Shown: positions 16,283 to 22,754 of the stretch, piece after piece
Layout of the letters: every line of letters begins with the position of its first letter
How positions within the stretch are numbered: the first letter of the stretch is position 1
Virus record (IMG/VR): IMGVR_UViG_3300009183_000027
Coordinates: 1 to 36,589 of that record
DNA: 36,589 nucleotides
Direction: 5' to 3' (one strand)
Source of the DNA: a virus
Translations under genes and position numbers: made by a program
Notes under the pieces: model-generated
Database searches by the model: none
Seen by the model: the letters and a program-made list of their open reading frames with translations, nothing else
What the model was told of the DNA's origin: nothing

Positions 16283-17425
16283 ATGGCCGGACTATCACCT
16301 ACACCCAAGCAGCAAATCTTTGGCTCTGACGGCGCTCCGCTAGTTGGAGGGAAGATTTACACCTACGCTGCTGGCACAACGACACCGGTTGCCACCTACA
16401 CTGACTATTCGGCTGGCACGGCAAACACCAACCCTATCATTTTGGACTCTTACGGCCAAGCCAATATCTGGCTTTTGTCCACCGTAAGCTACAAGTTTGT
16501 GGTTAAAACTGCAACTGATGTGCTGCTGTACACGGTGGATAACATTGCAGCGGCGTTAGACGTTAGCGCGTTGGCAGCCCCGCCGCCAATTGGAAGCACC
16601 ACACCTAACACCGGCGCGTTTACTACGCTAACAGCATCTGGCGCGTTTACGTTGACCGGAAACGGCGCAATGAAATTAAACGCTGGTACTACCGCAGAGC
16701 GTCCTACGCCGTCCAACGGCATGATCCGTTACAACACTAGCACACCAGGCGTTGAAGGCTACATCAATGGCGCTTGGACAAGTATTTTTTCTGGAACGCC
16801 TGTCACATCTGTTGCATCAGGAACCGGCCTTACTGGTGGCCCCATTACTTCTACCGGAACACTTTCTATTGACAGCACTGTTGCAACATTGACAGGTTCG
16901 CAAACACTGACAAATAAAACGCTTGGATCTGGCCTTGTAGCTGGCGCAAGCTATTTGACATTGGGCACTTCTGTTGCGTCTACAAGTGGAACAAGTATTT
17001 CATTTAGTTCAATACCAAGTTGGGTTAGACGAATTACCATACTTTTAAATGCCGTTAGTACAAATGGCGGCAGCAATCTTGCACTTCAAATTGGCCCTGT
17101 TTCTGGTGTTGAAACATCTGGTTATAACGGTGGCGCTTTTACTCCATCAACATGGGTTACATATTCAACTGAATGGGCAATAACTGGCACAAATTCAGCC
17201 GCAAATTTCCATTATGGAACTATCTTTCTTACTTTGCAAGATAGTGCAAGCAATACTTGGGTAATGTCTTCAACAGGCGTTGGTGTAAGTGTTAATGTTT
17301 CTTCAGTTGCTAACGGCGCAAAAGCAATAACAGGAGTGTTGTCAACATTAAGAATTATTGGCAGCAATACAGGATCCCCTGTCGATACATTTGACAGTGG
17401 TTCCATTAACATTGTGTACGAATAA
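16283..17425 (+). CDS. Second tail fibre/spike with C-terminal domain paralogous to the first
   Basis: A 380-residue protein starting MAGLSPTPKQQIFGSDGAPLVGGKIYTYAAGTTTPVATYTDYSAG, the typical N-terminal head-binding segment of many phage tail fibres. A short Thr/Gly shaft follows (TTPNTGAFTTLTASGAFTL; TGLTGGPITSTGTL). The C-terminal 155 residues or so contain SIPSWVRRITILL and end FDSGSINIVYE, aligning with the end of the fibre at 355 (SLPSWVKRITVTF ... FDAGKVNILYE). The tip DNA is A+T-rich relative to neighbours. ATG 16283 is chosen over an upstream in-frame codon because of the AAGGAC site and the conserved MAG start. Confidence 0.82.
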   Translation: MAGLSPTPKQQIFGSDGAPLVGGKIYTYAAGTTTPVATYTDYSAGTANTNPIILDSYGQANIWLLSTVSYKFVVKTATDVLLYTVDNIAAALDVSALAAPPPIGSTTPNTGAFTTLTASGAFTLTGNGAMKLNAGTTAERPTPSNGMIRYNTSTPGVEGYINGAWTSIFSGTPVTSVASGTGLTGGPITSTGTLSIDSTVATLTGSQTLTNKTLGSGLVAGASYLTLGTSVASTSGTSISFSSIPSWVRRITILLNAVSTNGGSNLALQIGPVSGVETSGYNGGAFTPSTWVTYSTEWAITGTNSAANFHYGTIFLTLQDSASNTWVMSSTGVGVSVNVSSVANGAKAITGVLSTLRIIGSNTGSPVDTFDSGSINIVYE

Positions 17426-17431
17426 ACCAAT

Positions 17432-17707
17432 GTGCGTTGGCTTGTACCAATCGTCTTGCTGTCGTTCGTCTACGGCGCGACAGTCAAGCGCGAGTGCAGC
17501 GTCAGCGACTTTGTAAACATTGCGTACAGCAACCACAACCCAAAGGAACGCCATGATCGAATTGTTGAATGGTTGGATGACTCGGGCCAAGTCTGCACTA
17601 AAGAGCAGTTGGTACTCATTTACACAAATCTGGCGCAAGTCTTAGGCGCAACGGATACCATGAGCGTCAGAACAAAGATTGAGAAACTCTATGAACGAGC
17701 AAAATGA
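17432..17707 (+). CDS. Small secreted or membrane-anchored protein (91 aa), GTG start
   Basis: Begins with GTG 6 bases after the fibre stop. Residues 1-16 (MRWLVPIVLLSFVYGA) form a signal peptide or N-terminal anchor. The rest is hydrophilic and helical with two Cys (KRECSV, GQVCTK) that could form a disulfide in the periplasm. Position at the head of the lysis cassette suggests an accessory role at the envelope. The ribosome site is poor. Family not recognised. Confidence 0.6.
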   Translation: MRWLVPIVLLSFVYGATVKRECSVSDFVNIAYSNHNPKERHDRIVEWLDDSGQVCTKEQLVLIYTNLAQVLGATDTMSVRTKIEKLYERAK

Positions 17708-17930
17708 ATCTTGGTTAGCTAAGAACATCCAGCCAGTCACGGTTGCGTTCTTGCTGTTCTCCTACTTTTTCTTTGCGTTGCTATCGGTCTTCAATTTAGA
17801 GACACGAGGCGCGTATGTGGATTTGCTGGGTCAGGCCATGATCATTGTGATCACCGCTATCTTTGCGGGCAAGACCGCAGAGAAAATCGTAGACATCCGC
17901 ACCAACAAAGGAACACCCAATGGCACTTGA
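17691..17930 (+). CDS. Two-helix membrane protein (79 aa), possible holin
   Basis: From ATG 17691 the protein reads MNEQNESWLAKNIQPVTVAFLLFSYFFFALLSVF, then a short loop, then GQAMIIVITAIFAGKTAEKIVD. Two membrane helices and a charged tail fit a class II holin or antiholin-like protein. It overlaps the previous gene by 17 bases and the 3TM holin by 11. An in-frame TTG at 17679 is less likely. Whether this or one of the next two genes is the lysis timer cannot be told from sequence. Confidence 0.65.
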   Translation: MNEQNESWLAKNIQPVTVAFLLFSYFFFALLSVFNLETRGAYVDLLGQAMIIVITAIFAGKTAEKIVDIRTNKGTPNGT

Positions 17931-18327
17931 TCCTGTTTCCGCGCTTCTAGACATCGGCGGCAAGGTCATGGATCGGCTCTGGCCGGATCCAGCGCAAGCT
18001 GCTGCTGCCAAGCTAGAACTGTTAAAACTACAGCAGTCTGGCGAACTGGCAATGATTGCCGGTCAGCTTGACATCAACAAGGCCGAAGCCGCCAACCCAT
18101 CGGTGTTTGTCAGCGGTTGGCGACCAGGCATTGGCTGGGTGTGCGGCGCAGGCTTTGCCGTGCAGTTTGTTGTTGGCCCGTTGGCTGAATGGGGCGCAGC
18201 GGTCTACGGCCATCCAATCAAGTTTCCGCAGATGGACATGGGCACAATGATGCCTTTGCTTTTGGGAATGCTTGGCCTAGGCGGTATGCGTACCGCTGAG
18301 AAAATCAACGGAGTGGCCGCCAAATGA
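17920..18327 (+). CDS. Holin, 3TM GTA-holin type
   Basis: A 135-residue protein: amphipathic N-terminal helix (ALDPVSALLDIGGKVMDRLWPD), Ala/Gln/Leu helix, then VFVSGWRPGIGWVCGAGFAVQF, a second hydrophobic stretch and a C-terminal MMPLLLGMLGLGGMRTAEKI. SGWRPxIGW and LLGLGGMRTxEK are the hallmark of the holin family (GTA_holin_3TM) first described for gene-transfer-agent release. It would form the inner-membrane lesion that frees the endolysin. It lies in the chain of small membrane genes upstream of the endolysin. Confidence 0.88.
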   Translation: MALDPVSALLDIGGKVMDRLWPDPAQAAAAKLELLKLQQSGELAMIAGQLDINKAEAANPSVFVSGWRPGIGWVCGAGFAVQFVVGPLAEWGAAVYGHPIKFPQMDMGTMMPLLLGMLGLGGMRTAEKINGVAAK

Positions 18328-18554
18328 AAGCCAAGCTGACGTTTCTTGTGACCCTCATGGTCAGCTTCACCCTGTGCGTTGTGGTGATTGGCATGGTTGG
18401 GGTTTTGATGGCGGGGCTGTTTAACCCAGTCGTGGACAACGCCGAAATTTTCAAACTCATCTCGCCCGCGTTTCAAACCATTGTCGGTGGCTTCATTGGC
18501 CTGCTGGCTGGTGTGAAGCTGTCTCATGGTGAAACAAATGAGGAGCCAAAATGA
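18324..18554 (+). CDS. Two-helix membrane protein (76 aa)
   Basis: MKAKLTFLVTLMVSFTLCVVVIGMVGVLMAGLF forms a first long membrane segment; FQTIVGGFIGLLAGVKL forms a second, followed by a short charged tail. Overlaps the previous and following genes by 4 bases each. A holin-like or antiholin role is plausible from its location; the second segment with GGFIGLLAGV resembles small phage membrane proteins of unknown role. Confidence 0.65.
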   Translation: MKAKLTFLVTLMVSFTLCVVVIGMVGVLMAGLFNPVVDNAEIFKLISPAFQTIVGGFIGLLAGVKLSHGETNEEPK

Positions 18555-18757
18555 TCTGGGTTCCCGTCATGTACATCTGCGTGCTGGAGAAGTGCGAATT
18601 CCTCCAGCAACAGACCATCTACACCGACCGGGCGCTTTGCGTTAAAACCATCAACGAGAAAGTAAATTGGTACTTGCAAAACACGCACGCCCGCGCTGAA
18701 GGGACTTGCATTGATGTTTATGTGGAATTAAAAAGTGATCAACTCAAGAAGTCTTGA
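18551..18757 (+). CDS. Small Cys-containing protein of the lysis cassette (68 aa)
   Basis: MIWVPVMYICVLEKCEFLQ at the N terminus is weakly hydrophobic, followed by Cys at about residues 10, 15, 30 and 53. It lies between membrane proteins and the endolysin and overlaps both. The Cys pattern and short hydrophobic start could suit a secreted or spanin-like protein, but there is no lipobox and I do not recognise the family. Confidence 0.55.
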   Translation: MIWVPVMYICVLEKCEFLQQQTIYTDRALCVKTINEKVNWYLQNTHARAEGTCIDVYVELKSDQLKKS

Positions 18758-19151
18758 TGACCTAGCCCCGCCCGTAAAGAAACGGGCACAAGCGTTTGTG
18801 GACGCTGCCAAAGCCAAAGGCATTGACTTGCTGGTAACGTCCACCTACCGCGACAACGAGAGCCAAGCCGCGCTCTATGCACAAGGCCGCACAACCCCTG
18901 GCAACATTGTGACCAGAGCCAAGGCCGGTCAGTCATGGCACAACCACCGCTGCGCCCTAGATGTTGTGCCGCTGGTCAACGGCAAGGCCATATGGGATGA
19001 CCAGGCTATGTGGAAACAGGTCGGCGAGATTGGCAAGGCTTGCGGCCTAGAGTGGGCTGGCGATTGGAAGACGTTCAAAGAGTACCCGCACTTTCAATAC
19101 GCCGGCGGCTTAACGATTGCCCAACTCCAAGCTGGCGCAGTGATCGTTTAG
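18735..19151 (+). CDS. Endolysin, M15-type L-Ala-D-Glu peptidase
   Basis: A 138-residue single-domain protein starting with GTG (MINSRSLDDLAPPVKKRAQAF). The motifs TSTYRDNESQAALYAQGR, SWHNHRCALDVVP and EYPHFQY are those of the VanY/Ply500-like M15 peptidases, which cut the peptide stem of peptidoglycan. Predicted zinc ligands are H69, D76 and H119. The catalytic acidic residue expected just before the last His is not certain by eye. No signal peptide or SAR anchor is visible, so it depends on the holin. Its 3' end overlaps a convergent minus-strand gene. Confidence 0.9.
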   Translation: MINSRSLDDLAPPVKKRAQAFVDAAKAKGIDLLVTSTYRDNESQAALYAQGRTTPGNIVTRAKAGQSWHNHRCALDVVPLVNGKAIWDDQAMWKQVGEIGKACGLEWAGDWKTFKEYPHFQYAGGLTIAQLQAGAVIV

Positions 19152-19289
19152 CTTGCGTAGTTCGACCATCGCGTCTTTGAAGTTGGCGGTGGCCTGCTCC
19201 AGCGCATCCTGTTGCTCCCTTAGTCGGACGTAGGATTCTTCTGCAAACTTGGCAAGGTTTTCGTGGCTCCACGCGGCGAAGTTGGGCAT
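19110..19289 (-). CDS. Small helical protein (59 aa), convergent with the endolysin
   Basis: From the ATG at 19289: MPNFAAWSHENLAKFAEESY, then a charged coiled-coil-like helix (REQQDALEQATANFKDAMVEL) and CASLELGNR. It is the last gene of the minus-strand block; its 3' 42 bases are antisense to the endolysin. An upstream in-frame ATG at 19334 would add 15 residues and a larger overlap with the preceding gene; 19289 has a GGAA-type site. Function unknown. Confidence 0.6.
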   Translation of the reverse strand: MPNFAAWSHENLAKFAEESYVRLREQQDALEQATANFKDAMVELRKLNDHCASLELGNR

Positions 19290-19417
19290 AGTTTGACTGA
19301 TTCCATAGTTGAAAAACGGTGCGTATTGGCGCACTCATAGCGCCGATAGACTTGATTGTCGTATTTGTGCCTGGTCTCCAGCACGCGAGTCCACGCGTTG
19401 CATTGTGGGCAGATCAA
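19220..19417 (-). CDS. NrdR-like zinc-ribbon protein (65 aa)
   Basis: Starts MICPQCNAWTRVLETRHKYD, then YRRYECANTHRFSTMESV. The first Cys pair (CPQC) and the R-x-YEC...H-RFST motif match the zinc ribbon at the N terminus of the NrdR repressor of ribonucleotide reductase genes, but the usual second strand Cys is partly replaced (ECANTH) and the ATP-cone domain is absent. This makes it a stand-alone DNA-binding zinc ribbon, possibly a transcription modulator. Overlaps the previous gene by 4 bases and the next by 70. Confidence 0.65.
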   Translation of the reverse strand: MICPQCNAWTRVLETRHKYDNQVYRRYECANTHRFSTMESVKLCPTSPRGATKTLPSLQKNPTSD

Positions 19418-19773
19418 GAATTCTTCTCCTTTAATGCGGCTTCATGGGCGCGGGCAAATTCCATCCAATCAAGCGATTCCTTGTACCAAAGGTCAGCCAG
19501 TTCATCATCCGTCAGCCCTACCCATTCGCGCTCCTGCGCTGGCTGTGCCAAGGCTATTTGCCCTGTTCCGTCACATGGCTTGCAAATTGATGTAGGTGCT
19601 TCGTCAATCCCTGTCCAGCGCTCACCAGTTCCACCACAACTTCTGCATGGGCGCGTAGCACTAGGCTCCTGCAACTTGTCCGCAGCCATATTGCGCTTGG
19701 CTTGATAGCCACCGCCCCACGCACCTTGCTTGCGGGCAAGTTCGTCAAACGCTTCGTCTTCAGGTGTTTTCAT
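19414..19773 (-). CDS. DnaJ-like zinc-finger protein (119 aa)
   Basis: From the ATG at 19773 (ATGA overlap with the upstream gene): MKTPEDEAFDELARKQGAWG, then CRSCGGTGERW and CKPCDGTGQI, two CxxCxGxG units as in the DnaJ cysteine-rich domain, which together bind one zinc. The C-terminal half (GLTDDELADLWYKESLDWMEFARAHEAAL) is a helical, acidic domain common in small phage proteins. It probably binds nucleic acid or a protein partner; there is no J domain. Confidence 0.65.
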   Translation of the reverse strand: MKTPEDEAFDELARKQGAWGGGYQAKRNMAADKLQEPSATRPCRSCGGTGERWTGIDEAPTSICKPCDGTGQIALAQPAQEREWVGLTDDELADLWYKESLDWMEFARAHEAALKEKNS

Positions 19774-19898
19774 GCTACGAACTCCCAAATGGCCGCGCCA
19801 ACGGTAACCACAAGCAATGCAACAAAGCCCACGCCGATGATGGTCTTCACTGCGTCAACAAAGAAGTCCCCACCGCTATCGGTATCGTCGTCGTTCAT
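19770..19898 (-). CDS. Single-span membrane peptide (42 aa)
   Basis: MNDDDTDSGGDFFVDAVKTI followed by IGVGFVALLVVTVGAAIWEF and VA. An acidic N-terminal tail and one clear membrane helix. The ATG overlaps the previous stop (ATGA) and its TGA overlaps the next start, so it sits exactly in the translation-coupled chain; this supports a real gene despite its size. Function unknown; could be a superinfection-exclusion or membrane-modulating peptide (speculation). Confidence 0.6.
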   Translation of the reverse strand: MNDDDTDSGGDFFVDAVKTIIGVGFVALLVVTVGAAIWEFVA

Positions 19899-20092
19899 GC
19901 TGTTTCTCCTTTCAATTCGTTCAACCGCCCCTGCAACCGCGCAATGCGGTCGTCGTTGTAGTTGACCATGTGGTAGGCATACTCGCGCGCGCTCTCAGCT
20001 TCCAGCTTGGCCCGCTGCGCCTGCACCAATTCGCGTGCAGCTAGTTCAAGTGGCGATGGAGTAGCAAACAGTCGCTTAAGCGTAATGATCAT
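19895..20092 (-). CDS. Small helical protein (65 aa)
   Basis: MIITLKRLFATPSPLELAARELVQAQRAKLEAESAREYAYHMVNYNDDRIARLQGRLNEL. It has a short hydrophobic/basic start, then a continuous amphipathic helix with coiled-coil tendency. The LELAARELVQAQRAKL stretch with REYAxxMVxYNxxRIxRL is a pattern I have seen in small phage early proteins, without known function. Overlaps both neighbours by 4 bases. Confidence 0.65.
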   Translation of the reverse strand: MIITLKRLFATPSPLELAARELVQAQRAKLEAESAREYAYHMVNYNDDRIARLQGRLNELKGETA

Positions 20093-20250
20093 GCTTTCAT
20101 CTCCAAAACGCGCAGCCCTGACACATACTTAATTTCCACGTCCATCGGCGTTGTAAAAGTCTTATCCCCATAACGCCACACCAAACTGGTTAGCGCAACA
20201 CTGTAGACAAGGATTGCATATCCTGCGCCATAGAATTCCTGTGATGTCAT
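20089..20250 (-). CDS. Small membrane protein (53 aa)
   Basis: From the ATG at 20250: MTSQEFYGAGYAILVYSVAL, then TSLVWRYGDKTF and a hydrophilic tail ending VLEMKA. One membrane segment near residues 8-25. ATGA overlaps on both sides place it in the coupled operon. The longer upstream extension of this frame overlaps the preceding gene and is not supported. Function unknown. Confidence 0.6.
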   Translation of the reverse strand: MTSQEFYGAGYAILVYSVALTSLVWRYGDKTFTTPMDVEIKYVSGLRVLEMKA

Positions 20251-20384
20251 TTGCAAGTCTCCGTGAACACCGCCAGCACACTGTCGCACGGCGGGCAATA
20301 GGTGGCGTAACCAACCCAAAAGAACGCGGCCATCATCACAGACCACGCGCCGATCAGGGCAAAAATGGTTTCGATCAGTCTCAT
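20247..20384 (-). CDS. Small membrane protein (45 aa) with CPPC motif
   Basis: MRLIETIFALIGAWSVMMAA then FFWVGYATYCPPCDSVLAVF and TETCK. An N-terminal membrane helix (about residues 4-24) is followed by a CPPC pair and a third Cys near the end. A CPPC on one side of the membrane suggests metal binding or a disulfide. Upstream of the ATG is an AGGAG site (reverse of GCTCCT at 20391-20396). Overlaps the neighbours by 4 bases. Confidence 0.6.
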   Translation of the reverse strand: MRLIETIFALIGAWSVMMAAFFWVGYATYCPPCDSVLAVFTETCK

Positions 20385-20593
20385 TTGAATGCTCCTGGTT
20401 TATAGCGTTGCACGTAGGACTTGTGGGGTGCGCCAATCGGCTCATGGTAGAACCGGCGCTGTTTTAACTCGGATTCACGCCAGAAGGCGTCGGGGTTTTC
20501 CCTTTGAAGTGAATCAACTACGTTGTGGACGTAATCGCCACCAAATATGGCCGCAGAGCGTAGCTGGCGGCGCTGGCTGTCTGTGAGTTTCAT
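20381..20593 (-). CDS. Hypothetical protein (70 aa)
   Basis: MKLTDSQRRQLRSAAIFGGDYVHNVVDSLQRENPDAFWRESELKQRRFYHEPIGAPHKSY: hydrophilic, with helical first half and a basic, aromatic C terminus (VQRYKPGAFK). Its start overlaps the preceding stop by 4 bases. No recognised domain; an ordinary soluble early protein by composition. Confidence 0.65.
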   Translation of the reverse strand: MKLTDSQRRQLRSAAIFGGDYVHNVVDSLQRENPDAFWRESELKQRRFYHEPIGAPHKSYVQRYKPGAFK

Positions 20594-20823
20594 ACCTGTC
20601 GTGCCTCTCGTAAAATTTCAATTCGTTCCCGCGTAGTCCGCAGGCTGCTGTACCGCTGGTGCAGACGCTCCAGCATGGATACCCGTTTATGCGTAGAGCG
20701 TTCCTCGTCTAGCATCCGCAGCACCTCATCCTCGGACAAGGTGTGCAGGTAGTCATTTACGCTTCGCCATGTAGATTTCAATTCTGTTCTCCAGTTTGGT
20801 GATGAGATCGCAGCAGCGGTCAT
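20590..20823 (-). CDS. Small helical protein (up to 77 aa)
   Basis: The well-formed part is VNDYLHTLSEDEVLRMLDEERS then HKRVSMLERLHQRYSSLRTTRERIEILREA, a compact three-helix pattern. The first ATG (20823) makes a 71-base overlap with the gene at 20753-20911. A TTG at 20781 preceded by GGAGA at 6 bases gives 63 residues and only 29 bases of overlap, and may be the true start. Its stop overlaps the following gene by 4 bases. Function unknown. Confidence 0.6.
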   Translation of the reverse strand: MTAAAISSPNWRTELKSTWRSVNDYLHTLSEDEVLRMLDEERSTHKRVSMLERLHQRYSSLRTTRERIEILREARQV

Positions 20824-20911
20824 ACGCCTTGTAGGCGGCGTTGACGTTGCGCGCGCGGACTTTCAGTTCGGCCTTGGCCGCCTTGAGTTGGGCTTTGAGT
20901 TTTTCTAGCAT
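20753..20911 (-). CDS. Coiled-coil peptide (52 aa) after the helicase
   Basis: MLEKLKAQLKAAKAELKVRA then RNVNAAYKAYDRCCDLITKL and ENRIEIYMAKRK. The start overlaps the helicase stop by 7 bases. Charged residue spacing indicates one long helix. The codon pattern and overlap fit the operon, but it shares bases with the next gene in another frame, so either could be spurious near the junction. Confidence 0.5.
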   Translation of the reverse strand: MLEKLKAQLKAAKAELKVRARNVNAAYKAYDRCCDLITKLENRIEIYMAKRK

Positions 20912-22215
20912 TTCAGTTCATCCATAGCAATATCAGAGATCGAGCGCTTGTCGTGCAGCGCGGCCCAGATGCGCTCGTCCACGGTCTTGTTACTTAACAT
21001 AACGTAGCACCACACGTCATGCCGCTGGCCGCTACGGTGCAGCCGCCCGATGGTCTGCTCGTACAGTTCAAGCGACCAGGGCAAGGACAAGAATACGATC
21101 CGGCAGCCGCCGTGCTGGAGGTTAAGGCCGTGGCCCGCCGACTTCGGATGGACAAGTAGCAGTTCAATATGACCTGCGTTCCAACGCTCAATGGCGCGGT
21201 CGTCATCCAGTGTTTGCGCGTGAGGGTATCGCCGTCTGAGTTCGGCAAGTTCCTCTTGGTAGTTGTAGGCAATGATCGTGTTGGCACGCTGGTTCTCCTC
21301 TAACAATTCATGCAGCCGGTCAAACTTGGCCGTGTCAAACCACACTGGCGTCTGGACTGTGATCCACTTGCCCGGTATGTGCGATGGCGTCTGCGTTGTG
21401 TTGTACGCAAATCCGCTGGCCAACTGTTGCAGCTTGCCGGTGGCCACTGCGGCGTTAACCGCCGTAATGTCCTTCAGCACAAAGTCTTTCTTCATGGTCT
21501 CGTAGGGCTTGCGGTCGTACAGGTCGCAGCGCACCTCAACGGTGTGCAGCGGCGGGAGCCGGTCGCTATACTCACCAGCGTCCAAGACGAAAGTGGCGGG
21601 CTTTATCACGGCCATGACTTTCTCCAGACTGCCCTTGCGCGGCATCCACTCGCCAAAGTCAGGGTTAATCAAGACGAAATACTGCTGCATGAACGCGCCC
21701 TTGCTGCGCCCCAGCAACGCCTGGTCGACAACTTTGCACTGACCGAACACGTCCTCTAGGCCGTTGCTGGTGAATGAGCCGGTCAGCCCCCACCGGATGG
21801 TGATGGGCGTGAGGAATTTCAGCAGTTCTTTAAAGCGCTTGCCGCTAGGGTTCTTGAGCCGCGTCAGTTCGTCGAACACCACCGCGTCGAAGTCGCCCTT
21901 GGGCAGGTTCTCGTAGTTGGTCACCACCACCTGGGCATCAGATGCAAACGCCGCCTTGCGTTGCTTGGCTGTGCCCACGGCTGCGGCCAACGTGACGCCA
22001 GGTGCCCACTTGGGCTGCTCGACCGGCCAGACGCTGGCGGCCACCCGCTTGGGGGCCAGCACGAGGAAGCGCTTGGCGTGGCCAGCTTGCAGCATATCCT
22101 GCATGGCCGTGAGCGTGATGGCTGTTTTGCCCGCGCCCACAGGGGCGAGGATCATCGCCCTGTCGCGCTCGAACAGGAAGTCAGCCGCCTGCTCTTGGTA
22201 GGGTCTAAGTTTCAC
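20905..22215 (-). CDS. SNF2-type DEAD-like helicase/ATPase
   Basis: A 436-residue two-lobe ATPase. MKLRPYQEQAADFLFERDRA is the Q-like motif; APVGAGKTA is motif I (K30); VVFDELTRLKN is motif II (D115, E116); GLTGSF is motif III; the second lobe has IIAYNYQEEL, HPKSAGHGLNL (motif V) and QTIGRLHRSGQ (motif VI, from residue 387). This is the small phage SNF2-like helicase family often found with a VRR-NUC nuclease, as here. Proposed role: recombination or replication-fork remodelling. The start overlaps the upstream gene by 4 bases. Confidence 0.9.
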   Translation of the reverse strand: MKLRPYQEQAADFLFERDRAMILAPVGAGKTAITLTAMQDMLQAGHAKRFLVLAPKRVAASVWPVEQPKWAPGVTLAAAVGTAKQRKAAFASDAQVVVTNYENLPKGDFDAVVFDELTRLKNPSGKRFKELLKFLTPITIRWGLTGSFTSNGLEDVFGQCKVVDQALLGRSKGAFMQQYFVLINPDFGEWMPRKGSLEKVMAVIKPATFVLDAGEYSDRLPPLHTVEVRCDLYDRKPYETMKKDFVLKDITAVNAAVATGKLQQLASGFAYNTTQTPSHIPGKWITVQTPVWFDTAKFDRLHELLEENQRANTIIAYNYQEELAELRRRYPHAQTLDDDRAIERWNAGHIELLLVHPKSAGHGLNLQHGGCRIVFLSLPWSLELYEQTIGRLHRSGQRHDVWCYVMLSNKTVDERIWAALHDKRSISDIAMDELKC

Positions 22216-22421
22216 TTCACTGCGCTCTCAATGTATTGGGCCAATGCCCAAAGGTCAAATTTGGCAACGCCAGCCTGAATGCCTGCCGCGTTGTGTCTGA
22301 TTTCACGCACAACAATCGCGCGGTCAAGCCGCACCGCCGCCAACGCCAATTCAATCTCGGCCTCGCTAGGATGCCGCTTAAACTGATCCCACGCCAGCTT
22401 TCTAATTTCGTTGCCAGTCAT
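22212..22421 (-). CDS. Small protein between nuclease and helicase (69 aa)
   Basis: The ATG at 22421 has AAGGAG upstream and gives MTGNEIRKLAWDQFKRHPSEAEIELALAAVRLDRAIVVREIRHN and a C-terminal helix. A start 10 codons earlier lacks this support. It overlaps the VRR-NUC gene by 20 bases and the helicase by 4, so the three are one expression unit. It is a small helical protein without a recognised family; it could be a helicase or nuclease partner. Confidence 0.68.
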   Translation of the reverse strand: MTGNEIRKLAWDQFKRHPSEAEIELALAAVRLDRAIVVREIRHNAAGIQAGVAKFDLWALAQYIESAVK

Positions 22422-22671
22422 CAATCTGCTCCTTAGTCCACAAACACGCATACTTTTGGTTTACTAAAGTTATCTGTTCAGCGAATAACATCTGTAGCTT
22501 TGACAGCCGCCCGCCTTTGGTCTTGAGTTCCACGAACCACGTCGAGCCGTCCGGCAGGCAGGCGATCCGGTCGGCCACGCCCTTACGTCCGGGGCTGGTG
22601 AACTTGTAGGTGATGCCACCCATACGCTCTACCGTCCAGACGAAGTGCCGTTCGATTTCTGATTCTCTCAT
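22402..22671 (-). CDS. VRR-NUC domain nuclease (89 aa)
   Basis: MRESEIERHFVWTVERMGGITYKFTSPGRKGVADRIACLPDGSTWFVELKTKGGRLSKLQ. This is a minimal PD-(D/E)XK nuclease: E5 in the first helix, GVADRI (D34), FVELK (E48, K50) and the conserved Q60 of the VRR-NUC family. Stand-alone phage VRR-NUC proteins act as structure-specific (Holliday-junction-like) resolvases or helicase partners. It is the first gene of the minus-strand block and lies divergent to the replication module. Confidence 0.92.
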   Translation of the reverse strand: MRESEIERHFVWTVERMGGITYKFTSPGRKGVADRIACLPDGSTWFVELKTKGGRLSKLQMLFAEQITLVNQKYACLWTKEQIDDWQRN

Positions 22672-22698
22672 GCCGCAAATGTAACACTAAAAAAGTTC

Positions 22699-22725
22699 TT
22701 GACAGAAAAATATTTGTGCTACACT
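22699..22725 (+). promoter_or_regulatory. Sigma70-like promoter for the replication module
   Basis: TTGACA at 22699-22704, spacer of 15, then TGC-TACACT at 22717/22720-22725 (an extended -10 with TG one base before). The -35 is perfect; the spacer is shorter than the ideal 17, which the extended -10 may compensate. It lies in the 83-base divergent region, 30 bases before the first plus-strand gene, and is the best host-type promoter in the window. No equally good promoter is visible for the divergent minus-strand block. Confidence 0.72.
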
Positions 22726-22754
22726 GAACGCCTCATCAACTACAGGAGAGTCAA

